Positions 16,156-25,069 of a DNA stretch of 27,703 nucleotides are shown one piece after another. The translations under genes were made by a program, and so were the position numbers. Positions within the stretch are counted from its first letter, which is position 1, and every line of letters begins with the position of its first letter. Location: assembly GCA_964427005.1 (NCBI GenBank), contig CAYRTL010000073.1, forward strand, positions 1 to 27,703. Reading direction: 5' to 3'. The stretch is from JAMXLO01 sp964427005 (GTDB lineage Bacteria > Pseudomonadota > Alphaproteobacteria > Acetobacterales > Acetobacteraceae). A model generated the notes under the pieces. The model searched no databases, was not told the origin of the DNA, and saw only the letters and a list, made by a program, of their open reading frames with translations.

Positions 16156-17325
16156 TCACTCCCGCTCCAGAATCACAGTGCTGCCGCAATGGCGTGTACC
16201 GAGTGAACCACCAGTGCCGTGCGCAATCGCCAGATTGCAGTTCTTCACCTGAACCGCCGGATGCGCCTCGCCGCGTAACTGGCGCACCGCCTCGATGATC
16301 TTGGTGATGCCGCCGCGATTGGCCGGATGGTTGCTGCACAATCCGCCGCCATCGGTGTTGAACGGCAGTTTGCCCACTCCCGAGATCAGGTTCCCATCGG
16401 AGACGAACTTTCCGCCCTGCCCTTTCTCACAGAAGCCAAGATCCTCGAGTTGCATCAGCACGGTGATGGTGAAGCTGTCGTAGATCGAGGCGTATTTGAT
16501 ATCGGACGGCTTGATGCCTGCCATCTCCCAGGCCGGCGGACCAGACCAGCGCGCAGCCGAGAATGTCAGGTCGAACTCGCCCGCAGACTGGTGCTTCGGC
16601 GATTCACCGACGCCGATGACCTTCACCAACGGCCGCTTCAGGCTCTTGGCGATTTCCGGCTTCGTGACGACAAGCGCGCCGCCACCGTCGCTGATAACGC
16701 AGCAATCCAGCCGGTGCAGCGGCGAGGCCACCATCGGCGACTTCACCACATCCTCCACCGTCACCACGTCGCGCAGCATGGCATGAGGATTGTGCTGGGC
16801 GTGATGCGACGCCGCCACCTTGATCCAGGCAAGCTGCTCACTGGTGGTGCCGTATTGGTACATGTGCCGCATCGCGCACATCGCGTACATGTTGGCGGTG
16901 GCCGGACCGTACGGAAATTCGAACTGCATTTCCGGCTGCGCGGGACTGCCCGCCCGCGGCGCTGTGCCGGTGGCCATGCCTTCGCTGCGGGGCCGCCCGG
17001 CCAGCGTGATCAGCGCGATACTGCAACGGCCGGCAGCAATGGATTCCAGCGCGTGGCCAACCGCGACCTGATAAGACGAACCGCCGACATCGGTCGAATC
17101 AACGTGCCGGCACTTCAGGTTCATGTAATCGACCATCGACAGCGGGCCGAGACCGGGCGCGTCGCCCGCACAGAAGTAGCCGTCCACGTCATCCTTCGTC
17201 AGGCCGGCATCGTCCAGCGCGCCCTTCGCGCACTCCGCGTGTAGCAGCGTGACCGACTTGTCGGTCGCCTTTCGCGTCGGATGCTCCCACGCCCCGACTA
17301 TGTATCCCGCACCCTTCAAACTCAT
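16156..17325 (-). CDS. Thiolase-like protein (SCP-x/Ltp2 type) lacking the nucleophilic cysteine
   Basis: A 389-residue thiolase-fold protein of the lipid-transfer/SCP-x group. Visible landmarks are AGDAPGLG (54-60), VGGSSYQVAVGHALESIAAG (80-99), DCCVISDGGGALVV (207-220), IYDSFTITVLMQLEDLGFC (281-299), FNTDGGGLCSNHPANRGG (322-339) and IAHGTGGSLGTRHCGSTVIL (367-386). At the place where degradative and biosynthetic thiolases carry the nucleophilic Cys, the sequence is Gly-Gly-Ser-Ser (81-84). In place of the His-Asp-Cys-Phe segment stands Tyr-Asp-Ser-Phe (282-285). Both features recall Ltp2 steroid side-chain retro-aldolases, which act with a DUF35 partner, and such a partner is the next gene. 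C-C cleavage of an acyl-CoA is therefore likelier than thiolysis; this is inference. GGGAGA six bases upstream sets the ATG. Confidence 0.88.
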   Translation of the reverse strand: MSLKGAGYIVGAWEHPTRKATDKSVTLLHAECAKGALDDAGLTKDDVDGYFCAGDAPGLGPLSMVDYMNLKCRHVDSTDVGGSSYQVAVGHALESIAAGRCSIALITLAGRPRSEGMATGTAPRAGSPAQPEMQFEFPYGPATANMYAMCAMRHMYQYGTTSEQLAWIKVAASHHAQHNPHAMLRDVVTVEDVVKSPMVASPLHRLDCCVISDGGGALVVTKPEIAKSLKRPLVKVIGVGESPKHQSAGEFDLTFSAARWSGPPAWEMAGIKPSDIKYASIYDSFTITVLMQLEDLGFCEKGQGGKFVSDGNLISGVGKLPFNTDGGGLCSNHPANRGGITKIIEAVRQLRGEAHPAVQVKNCNLAIAHGTGGSLGTRHCGSTVILERE

Positions 17326-17370
17326 ATTCTTCTCCCTTCGCGATCACGACCGATCCGGTTCACCGGGCCG

Positions 17371-17376
17371 ATTATA
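17371..17376 (-). promoter_or_regulatory. Consensus -10 box upstream of the thiolase-like gene
   Basis: Read leftwards, this is TATAAT, identical to the sigma-70 -10 consensus. It sits in a GC-rich gap about 45 bases before the start codon at 17325, giving a leader of roughly 38 bases. At 17 bases spacing the -35 position reads CTGGCC (three of six), so the promoter may need an activator or be weak. Confidence 0.5.
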
Positions 17377-17386
17377 CTGATCAGTA
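17375..17386. promoter_or_regulatory. 12-base palindrome, candidate repressor operator
   Basis: TACTGATCAGTA is a perfect 12-base palindrome that overlaps the upstream edge of the -10 box for the leftward thiolase-like/DUF35 pair. It lies in the 181-base divergent region shared with the rightward permease genes. Its position would block polymerase, as TetR-type dimers do. No regulator gene is in the window. Confidence 0.45.
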
Positions 17387-17506
17387 GCCCGCCGGCCAGA
17401 CGGGTCGCTCAAGCCGCGTTCCTGCTTGACTCCCGCACCTGCCACACCGCAGGCTGCGAGCGAGGCCAACGTCCAATAACTGCCAATAATCACGCGGAAC
17501 GGCAGC

Positions 17507-18463
17507 ATGTACGGCTATCTCGTACGTCGTCTCGCCTTCGGTGCGGTCACGGTACTCGGCGTATCCATCGTCGTGTTCTTTGTGCTGCGCGTGCTGCCAG
17601 GCGACCCGCTGGTTGCCATTTTCGGCCCGGAGGGCTTTTCCAAGCTGACCCCCGAACAGCGCGCCAGCTACATGGCGCAGCTTGGCCTGAGCGATCCGCT
17701 GGTCGTGCAATACCTCCGCTGGGTCGGTGACATCCTGCGCGGCAGCATGGGCCATTCGTTCTTCCGCTCCGAAAGCGTCGCCGAGATGATCGCGCGTCGC
17801 GGACCGCTGACCGCGGAGATCGCCGCACTCTCCGTTGTGCTGTCGTGGCTCGTCGGCATTCCCGTCGCGATCGTGAGCGCGCTGCGGCCCAACAGCCTTG
17901 GCGACAACGTGTCACGCTTTCTCAGCATCCTGTTCCTGGCCGTGCCCGGCTTCTGGCTGGCCATGCTGATCGTGCTGGGATTGCTGTTCGGCTTTGGCTA
18001 TCGCGCGCCGCTCGCCAACGTCTCCTTCTTCACTGATCCGTGGTCCAACCTGCAGATCGTGGTGGGGCCTGCTTTGGTACTGGGACTTGGTCAGGCCGCC
18101 TATATCGCGCGCATGGCGCGATCCAGCCTGCTGGAAGTGGTGCGCGAGGATTACGTGCGCACCGCGCGCGCCAAGGGCCTGAATAACCGCCTGGTGATCG
18201 CACTGCATGCGCTGCCTAACGCGCTGCTGCCGGTGATCACTCTGTCCGGCATTTTGCTCGGTTTTGTGCTGGCGGGCTCCATTCCGGTGGAGCGTGCCTT
18301 CGGCACGCCGGGTCTCGGCTACGCCATGTACACCGCGGTCAGCGAGCGCGACGTCTTCGTCATGCAGAACCTGGTGTTCCTGTATTCGATCGTGTTCGTG
18401 CTGTTGAACATCATGGTCGATCTGACGTCCGCCTGGCTCGATCCAAGGATCCGCTACCGATGA
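17507..18463 (+). CDS. ABC transporter permease, DppB/OppB type
   Basis: A 318-residue inner-membrane permease with the DppB pattern: MYGYLVRRLA, a first membrane helix at about 10-30 (VTVLGVSIVVFFVLRVLPGD), then a periplasmic domain containing LGLSDPLVVQYLRWVGDILRG split by small insertions. Five more helices follow (about 102-125, 136-162, 183-202, 235-260, 285-308). The cytoplasmic EAA loop that docks on the ATPase reads EDYVRTARAKG (214-224). It is the first half of a heterodimeric channel with the next gene, whose ATG overlaps this stop by four bases (ATGA). The class imports peptides, opines, nickel or other small organics. I see no clear promoter in front; the divergent gap also serves the thiolase-like gene. 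Confidence 0.95.
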   Translation: MYGYLVRRLAFGAVTVLGVSIVVFFVLRVLPGDPLVAIFGPEGFSKLTPEQRASYMAQLGLSDPLVVQYLRWVGDILRGSMGHSFFRSESVAEMIARRGPLTAEIAALSVVLSWLVGIPVAIVSALRPNSLGDNVSRFLSILFLAVPGFWLAMLIVLGLLFGFGYRAPLANVSFFTDPWSNLQIVVGPALVLGLGQAAYIARMARSSLLEVVREDYVRTARAKGLNNRLVIALHALPNALLPVITLSGILLGFVLAGSIPVERAFGTPGLGYAMYTAVSERDVFVMQNLVFLYSIVFVLLNIMVDLTSAWLDPRIRYR

Positions 18464-19377
18464 GCATCACACAGCCCGACGCAGCACCGGTTGTCGTTCG
18501 TGTTCCTATCGTGGAACCGTCCTGGCTCCGGCGCCTATTGCGCGGCCTGCACACTTTCGCCCGTCGCTCACCAATGTCCGCATTCTGGGGTTGCGTCGCT
18601 GCGGCCATCATTGTGATGGCGATCGCGGCACCTGCTCTGGCGCCAAGAGATCCCACGCGCGCCGATTTCCGCCAAATGACCAAACCGCCGTCCGCCTTGC
18701 ACTATTTCGGGACCGACCAGATCGGCCGCGACACCCTGAGCCGCGTGATCTACGGCAGCCGAGCGTCGCTGACCGTCGCGGCGGGAGCCGTGCTTCTCGG
18801 CACCACACTCGGCGCGCTCTGGGGTCTCGCGTCCGGCTATTTCGGCGGACGTTTCGATATTGTCAGCCAGCGGATCATCGAATTCCTGCAATCGTTCCCG
18901 GATCTCATCCTGGCCATGGCAATCGCGATGGCGCTTGGTGCCGGAATGGGCACTGTCATTGTCGCTATCGCCATCACGCGCATACCCTTCGGCGGCCGCG
19001 TCATCCGCGCCGTCGTGCTGTCGCTCAAAGAATTGTCGTACGTGGAAGCCGCGCGCGGTCTGGGTGCCTCGCATCTGCGCATGATGGCACGGCACATCCT
19101 GCCGCAGTGCGTCGCGCCGTACCTGATCCTCGCCACGACGCATCTCGGCGTCGCCATCATCATCGAGGCGGCTCTCGGCTTCCTCGGCGTCGGCATTCCG
19201 CCGCCGACGCCAACCTGGGGCAACATGCTGGCGGATTCACTGAACGCAGGGCTCGTGCCGCCGTGGTGGCTGGTGCTGTTTCCCGGCATCGCCATCACGC
19301 TGACCGTGCTGGCGTTCAATCTCCTGGGCGACGGCATACGCGACGCGCTTGATCCGCGGCTACGTGGCGCGGTGTGA
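18460..19377 (+). CDS. ABC transporter permease, DppC/OppC type
   Basis: A 305-residue permease. After a cytoplasmic N-terminus with the charged stretch LRRLLRGLHTFARR it has a first helix (about 41-62), then the DppC hallmark HYFGTDQIGRDTLSRVIYGS (81-100), and five further helices. The EAA loop is SYVEAARGLGAS (193-204), followed by the typical IIIEAALGFLGVGIPPPTPTWG (233-254). It should pair with the DppB-type protein in the inner membrane. The four-base ATGA overlap with the preceding gene shows translational coupling. It ends 16 bases before a palindromic repeat, beyond which the ATPase genes come from the other strand. Confidence 0.95.
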   Translation: MSITQPDAAPVVVRVPIVEPSWLRRLLRGLHTFARRSPMSAFWGCVAAAIIVMAIAAPALAPRDPTRADFRQMTKPPSALHYFGTDQIGRDTLSRVIYGSRASLTVAAGAVLLGTTLGALWGLASGYFGGRFDIVSQRIIEFLQSFPDLILAMAIAMALGAGMGTVIVAIAITRIPFGGRVIRAVVLSLKELSYVEAARGLGASHLRMMARHILPQCVAPYLILATTHLGVAIIIEAALGFLGVGIPPPTPTWGNMLADSLNAGLVPPWWLVLFPGIAITLTVLAFNLLGDGIRDALDPRLRGAV

Positions 19378-19392
19378 CGCTTCCACTCCCCT

Positions 19393-19465
19393 GTCATTGC
19401 GAGGAGCGAAGCGACGAAGCAAGCCCCAACACGACGCGGATTGCTTCGCTCCGCTCGCAATGGGA
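19393..19465. repeat. Palindromic repeat, copy 2 (GTCATTGCGAG type)
   Basis: The left arm GTCATTGCGAGGAGCGAAGC and the right arm TTGCTTCGCTCCGCTCGCAA form an imperfect hairpin. The outer end reads GCAATGGGAC, a small change from copy 1 at 15657-15728. It fills the 88-base junction between the convergent permease and ATPase genes and ends one base from the ATPase stop codon. Confidence 0.85.
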
Positions 19466-20463
19466 CTAGGGGGCGTTCACCAACGGAAAGCGTACACCGC
19501 CGTCATGCAGGTGGCACGCGGTCCAGTGACCCGGCACAACCTCGCGCAGGGCGGGAACGTCATGCCGGCAGCGGGACATGACATAAGGGCAGCGCGAGTG
19601 GAAATGGCAGCCCGACGGCGGATTGATCGGACTTGGCACGTCGCCGGCCAGTATCACGCGATTGCGCCGCCGCGCTTTCGCCTTTGGGATCGGTACGGCT
19701 GAGAGCAGGGCTTCCGTGTAAGGATGCAGCGGCATCTCGAACAGACTGGCCTTGTCTGTCGTTTCGACAATGCGCCCGAGATACATCACCGCGACCCGAT
19801 GGCTGATGTGCTCCACCACCGCGAGGTCATGGGCGACGAACAGGTAGGACAGCTTGAACTCGTCCTGCAGGTCCATCAGCAGATTGATGATCTGCGCCTG
19901 GATCGAGACATCGAGCGCGGACACCGGTTCATCGCCAACGATGAGCTCCGGCCCAAGCGCGAGTGCTCGAGCAATGCCGATGCGCTGCCGTTGTCCGCCT
20001 GAGAATTCATGCGGATACGAGTTCATGTGCTCGGGCCGCAAGCCGACCCGCTCGAACAGGCTGGCGACGCGCTCCTGGCGTTCGGCTCGTGTGCCAGCCT
20101 GGTGGATGATCAGCGGTTCGGCGACGATGTCGCCCGCCGACATGCGCGGGTTCAGCGATGCATAGGGATCCTGGTAGATCATCTGCATCTGTTCCCGGTA
20201 CGGAAACATCTCCGCCGTACCGAACTCCGTAATGTCCGTGCCGCGGACCTTGATCCTGCCTTCAGTCGGCTCCAGCAGCTTCAGCAGCGTGCGGCCAACT
20301 GTGGACTTGCCACAGCCGCTCTCGCCGACAAGACCCAGTGTCTCGCCACGGTCGATGTGGAAGGAGACACCGTCCACGGCGTACACTTGTCCGGTCACGC
20401 GCGAGAACACGCCCTTGTAAACCGGGAAGTGCTTCTTGAGGTTCTCGACTTCGAGGAGTGGTG

Positions 20464-20467
<4 letters not shown>
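19466..20467 (-). CDS. ABC transporter ATP-binding protein, DppF/OppF type
   Basis: A 333-residue ATPase that energises the Opp/Dpp importer from the cytoplasmic side. Motifs: Walker A GESGCGKST (48-56), Q-loop IYQDPYASLNPRMS (97-110), signature FSGGQRQR (155-162), Walker B LIVGDEPVSALD (175-186) and switch His213. The C-terminal domain carries cysteines (CHFHSRCPYVMSRC) of the kind that bind an Fe-S cluster in DppD/DppF-type proteins. The ATG at 20467 overlaps the stop of the DppD-type gene by four bases (ATGA) and has GAGAGG just upstream. An earlier in-frame start at 20500 would lie inside that gene and adds residues without family character. It is encoded convergently to the permeases it serves. 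Confidence 0.95.
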
Positions 20468-21510
<1,043 letters not shown>

Positions 21511-21561
21511 GACGTGACTCCCAAGATTCCGGCTGTTATCGTTGAGAAAATGAAGCCGGAT

Positions 21562-21594
21562 ACGTGCCATCAGAGCACGTCATCCATGGCTCTG
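21562..21594. promoter_or_regulatory. Overlapping inverted repeats between ATPase and binding-protein genes
   Basis: Two overlapping dyads are present: ACGTGC (21562-21567) with GCACGT (21575-21580), and TCAGAGC (21570-21576) with GCTCTGA (21589-21595). They share the middle arm, so only one hairpin could form at a time. They sit directly before the ribosome binding site of the binding-protein gene at 21619. The arms are short and chance is possible. Confidence 0.25.
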
Positions 21595-21618
21595 AAAAGG
21601 CCAAAGGGAGGGAACGCG

Positions 21619-23310
21619 ATGAGGGATGGACAGTCCGCACGCACTCCGCTGACGCGCCGCGGCTTCTTGGGGGCTGGCGCTGCGATCGCCGCAGCAGGCT
21701 ACGGCGTGTACCCGCGTCCGCTACTTGCCGATGTCCCGGACAAGTTCGACGGCACCACATTCCAGCTCGCCGCGCCTGATCCGAACCCAAAATATGGCGG
21801 CGTGCTGCGCATGGGCATCACAAACCGCGTGCCGCATTTCGACCTGCATCAATCGGGCACCTACAACAATCTTGGCTCGATGGGATGCATGTTCGACAAT
21901 CTGATCCGCCGCGATCCGCGCGACGGCGGCAAGACGATCATCCCTGATCTGGCGCATAGCTGGGAGATCGCCAAGGACCGTAAGACCTACACCTTTTATT
22001 TGCGCAAGGGCGTGCCGTTCCACGACGGCGCCGAGTTGACTTCAGAGGACGTCAAGGCGACGTTCGATCGCATTGTGAAGCCGCCGCAGGGCGTCAGCAT
22101 TCCACGCAGTATCCTGTTCCGCGCGGTGAGCGAGGTGACCGCTCCCGACAAATACACGATCGAGTTCAAGCTGTCCGAACCTCGGCCACCAGCTTTCATT
22201 ATGGCGGCAATCGCCAGTGGCTGGAATGTCATCGTGCGCAGGAAGACGCTGGAGGATAACAACTACAATCTGCGCAAGGTGCCGAGTTACCCGGGCACCG
22301 GTCCTTTTAAGACCGTCCGTCGCGTGGAGAACGAAGTCTGGGTCGTCGAGAAGAACAAGGACTACTGGAACAAAGGATTGCCTTATCTCGACGGCATTGA
22401 GTTCTACAATCTGGTGCCGTTCTCGCCGGAGCTTGGCTCGGGAATTCTATCTGGCCGCGTGGATTATGGCCGCGTGACGGATCCGGTGACCTTCAAAAAA
22501 GCGCAGGCGACCAAAGGAATGAGGGTCGCGTCGTTCAATCAGAGCGTCATTCACGCGACCTATACCAACACGAAGAAGCAGCCACTGGCCGATCCACGGG
22601 TGCGGCGCGCCATGCACCTGGCACTTGATCGGCCGACATTGATCGAGGCAATCAAGGACGTGGCGCCGATGCAGATCGGTGGCTTCATGTATCCGTTCTC
22701 CGATCTCGCCACACCGAAAGCGGAACTCGTCAAGAAACTCGGCTATCAGGACGATCCGAGCGCGGCCGAGAAGGAAGCGAAGGCCTTGATGGCGGCGGCC
22801 GGCTACCCGAACGGCATTCAAGGTCTGGATTACCTGATCCGCGATCTTGCCAGCTACCACGTGTGGTCGCAGGCGATCCAGGCGATGCTGCAGCAGACAC
22901 TGAACATCACGTGCAATCTGCGCTACGTGGTGGAGTCGGTGTGGTTCGACGATATCGCCAACGGGCACTTTGACCTGGCCATCGGCGCGGTGGTGTCGAC
23001 ACTGCTTGATCCGTCGGACTACTTCAACGCGTGGTATCACACCGGCGGCCCGCAGAACTACTCATCCTACAGCAATGACAAAGTGGACGCGCTGATCGAG
23101 CAGATCGACCGCGAAGTCGATCCGGCGAAGCGGCAGGCCTTGATCAGGGAAGCGGAAGCGATCTTCGAGCAGGACCCACCGTTGTTGCCGGTGGCTTGGG
23201 AGAAGATCGACGACATCTGGTACGACTACGTCAAAGGTCTGCGGCCGGACGACTATTTCGGCGCCTATGACGTGTGCCGGCAAGATACGTTCTGGCTCGA
23301 CAAGACATAA
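21619..23310 (+). CDS. ABC transporter solute-binding protein A (tandem pair), Tat-type signal
   Basis: A 563-residue family-5 periplasmic binding protein. The N-terminus TPLTRRGFLGAGAAIAAAGY has a twin-arginine motif (T-R-R-G-F-L-G). Landmarks are FDLHQSGTYNNLGSMGCMFD, KTIIPDLAHSWEI, LRKGVPFHDGAELTSEDVK, GTGPFKTVRRVENEVWVVEK, DPRVRRAMHLALDRP and LDPSDYFNAWYHTGGP. GGGAGGG about six bases upstream sets ATG 21619; the frame stays open further left but without family character. It aligns almost without gaps with the following gene, so the two arose by duplication. It is the likely ligand receptor for the permease/ATPase complex at 17507-21510. The ligand is unknown; family members bind peptides, opines, sugars or aromatic compounds. 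Confidence 0.95.
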   Translation: MRDGQSARTPLTRRGFLGAGAAIAAAGYGVYPRPLLADVPDKFDGTTFQLAAPDPNPKYGGVLRMGITNRVPHFDLHQSGTYNNLGSMGCMFDNLIRRDPRDGGKTIIPDLAHSWEIAKDRKTYTFYLRKGVPFHDGAELTSEDVKATFDRIVKPPQGVSIPRSILFRAVSEVTAPDKYTIEFKLSEPRPPAFIMAAIASGWNVIVRRKTLEDNNYNLRKVPSYPGTGPFKTVRRVENEVWVVEKNKDYWNKGLPYLDGIEFYNLVPFSPELGSGILSGRVDYGRVTDPVTFKKAQATKGMRVASFNQSVIHATYTNTKKQPLADPRVRRAMHLALDRPTLIEAIKDVAPMQIGGFMYPFSDLATPKAELVKKLGYQDDPSAAEKEAKALMAAAGYPNGIQGLDYLIRDLASYHVWSQAIQAMLQQTLNITCNLRYVVESVWFDDIANGHFDLAIGAVVSTLLDPSDYFNAWYHTGGPQNYSSYSNDKVDALIEQIDREVDPAKRQALIREAEAIFEQDPPLLPVAWEKIDDIWYDYVKGLRPDDYFGAYDVCRQDTFWLDKT

Positions 23311-23341
23311 CCAACCAGGGAAGCAGGGAGACAACGACACA

Positions 23342-25027
23342 ATGAACGGTAACGAACGAGGCTGGAGCCGCCGCAGGTTCCTGCAGGGCAGCGCGGCGGC
23401 CATGGCCGTGACGTACGGGATGCGGCCGGCTTCCTCGCTGGCGGCGGATATCCCGTTGCAATTCGACGGCTCGAAATTCCAGCTCGCCGCGCCGGAACCG
23501 AATCCAAAGCATGGCGGCGTGCTGCGCATGGGCATCCTCAACCGCCTGCCGCATTTCGATTTCCATCAGTCCGGCACCATCGGCAGTCTCGGCGCGCAAG
23601 GCTGCATGTACGACAATCTCATCCGGCATGATCCGCGCGACAGCGGCAAGACGATCATCCCGGACCTGGCGCATAGCTGGGAGATCTCGCCGGACGGCAA
23701 GACCTACACGTTCCTCCTGCGCAAGGGCGTGGTATTTTCTGATGGCGCGGAATTGACCTCCGATGACGTGAAGGCGACGTTCGATCGGATACGCAAGCCG
23801 CCTGAGGGCGTCAGCATCCCGCGCAGCATTCTGTTCAAGGCGGTGGGCGAGATCACCGCGCCTGACAAGTATACCGTGCAGTTCAAGCTGGCCGCCCCTC
23901 GCCCCCCGAGCTTTGTCATGGCAGCGATCGCCAGCGGCTGGAACGGCATCCTGCGCAAGAAGACACTGGAGGACAACAACTACAATCTCCGCAAGGTGGC
24001 GGATATTCCCGGCACCGGCCCGTTCAAATCCGTCCGGCGGGTGGAAAACGAAGTCTGGGTGATGGAGAAGCGAAAGGACTACTGGAATCCTGGACTGCCA
24101 TATCTGGATGGCATCGAATTCTACAACCTGATTCCGTTCTCACCCGAACTTGGCGCGGCCGTGCTGTCCAATCGTGTGGACTATGCGCGCATCGTCGATC
24201 CGGTGACCGCGCGCAAGGCGAAAGCCACGCCTGGCATGTCCACCACAGCGTTCAACCAGAGCGTGATCCAGGGGATCTGGATCAACGACAAAAAGAAGCC
24301 GTTCGACGATCCCCGTGTGCGTCGCGCGTTCCATCTGGCGATGGAGCGGCATGTGATGGTGGACGTAACCAAGGACGTCGCCCCGATGCGGGTTGGCGGC
24401 TTCATCTATCCGTTCTCGGAATTCGCCACGCCACCCGAGCAGTTGTTCAAGCGCGTCGGTTATCAGGAGGACCCGACCGAGGCGGTCAAGGAGGCCAAGG
24501 CGCTGATGACGGCCGCCGGTTATGGCAATGGCATCAAGGGTCTCGACTTCATGGTGCGCGACATCGCCACCTTCAAGCTATGGGCGCAGGCGTTTCAGGC
24601 GATGGCGCAGCAGAACATCGACGTGCAGTGCAACCTGCGCACGGTCGTGGAGTCGGTGTGGTTCGACGATGCCACCAGCGGGCACTTCGATCTCGCCGTG
24701 GGCGCCGTCGTCTCGACGCTGCTCGATCCCTCCGATTACTTCAACGCCTGGTATCGTCCCAGCGGACCACAGGACTATTCGTTCTGGAATAACGACAAAT
24801 TCAACGCGCTGGTGGACCAGATCGACGTGGAGGTCGATCCCGCCAAACGCAAGGCGCTGGTCCGCCAGGCCGAGGAGATCATGGAGCAGGATCCACCAGT
24901 GCTGCCCGTTTGCTGGGAGCAGATCAACGACGTCTGGTGGAACTACCTGAAGGGCTACAATCCGTACGACTATTTCGGCATCTATGATGTCGCGCGGGAG
25001 GATATCTTCTGGTTGGACAAGGCGTAG
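23342..25027 (+). CDS. ABC transporter solute-binding protein B (tandem pair), Tat-type signal
   Basis: A 561-residue paralogue of the preceding gene. The signal region is SRRRFLQGSAAAMAVTYG (twin-arginine motif S-R-R-R-F-L-Q) with likely cleavage near SLAA. By eye about two thirds or more of mature residues are identical to copy A with no clear gaps, e.g. KTIIPDLAHSWEI, GVSIPRSILF, KTLEDNNYNLRKV and TLLDPSDYFNAWY. Differences cluster in places such as QDYSFWNNDKF against QNYSSYSNDKV and in the segment after the DPRVRRA motif, which suggests altered ligand preference rather than gene-dosage duplication. It starts 31 bases after copy A, with GGGAG eleven bases before the ATG, and is followed by a GC-rich hairpin. 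Confidence 0.95.
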   Translation: MNGNERGWSRRRFLQGSAAAMAVTYGMRPASSLAADIPLQFDGSKFQLAAPEPNPKHGGVLRMGILNRLPHFDFHQSGTIGSLGAQGCMYDNLIRHDPRDSGKTIIPDLAHSWEISPDGKTYTFLLRKGVVFSDGAELTSDDVKATFDRIRKPPEGVSIPRSILFKAVGEITAPDKYTVQFKLAAPRPPSFVMAAIASGWNGILRKKTLEDNNYNLRKVADIPGTGPFKSVRRVENEVWVMEKRKDYWNPGLPYLDGIEFYNLIPFSPELGAAVLSNRVDYARIVDPVTARKAKATPGMSTTAFNQSVIQGIWINDKKKPFDDPRVRRAFHLAMERHVMVDVTKDVAPMRVGGFIYPFSEFATPPEQLFKRVGYQEDPTEAVKEAKALMTAAGYGNGIKGLDFMVRDIATFKLWAQAFQAMAQQNIDVQCNLRTVVESVWFDDATSGHFDLAVGAVVSTLLDPSDYFNAWYRPSGPQDYSFWNNDKFNALVDQIDVEVDPAKRKALVRQAEEIMEQDPPVLPVCWEQINDVWWNYLKGYNPYDYFGIYDVAREDIFWLDKA

Positions 25028-25041
25028 TCCATAAAGTGAAC

Positions 25042-25062
25042 GGGCGGCCGCAGTGGCCGCCC
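25042..25062. terminator. GC-rich hairpin between convergent genes
   Basis: GGGCGGCC and GGCCGCCC form a perfect eight-base stem with a five-base loop (GCAGT), 14 bases after the stop of binding protein B and 7 bases before the stop of the oppositely oriented SDR gene. There is no clear T-run on either side, so it is a terminator-like structure that may end transcription from both sides. Confidence 0.5.
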
Positions 25063-25069
25063 CGCTCGA

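Noticed and set aside
17426..17454. TTGACT as a -35 box for the rightward permease genes
   Set aside because: At 16-18 bases spacing the -10 position is GC-rich (GCAGGC region) with no resemblance to TATAAT.
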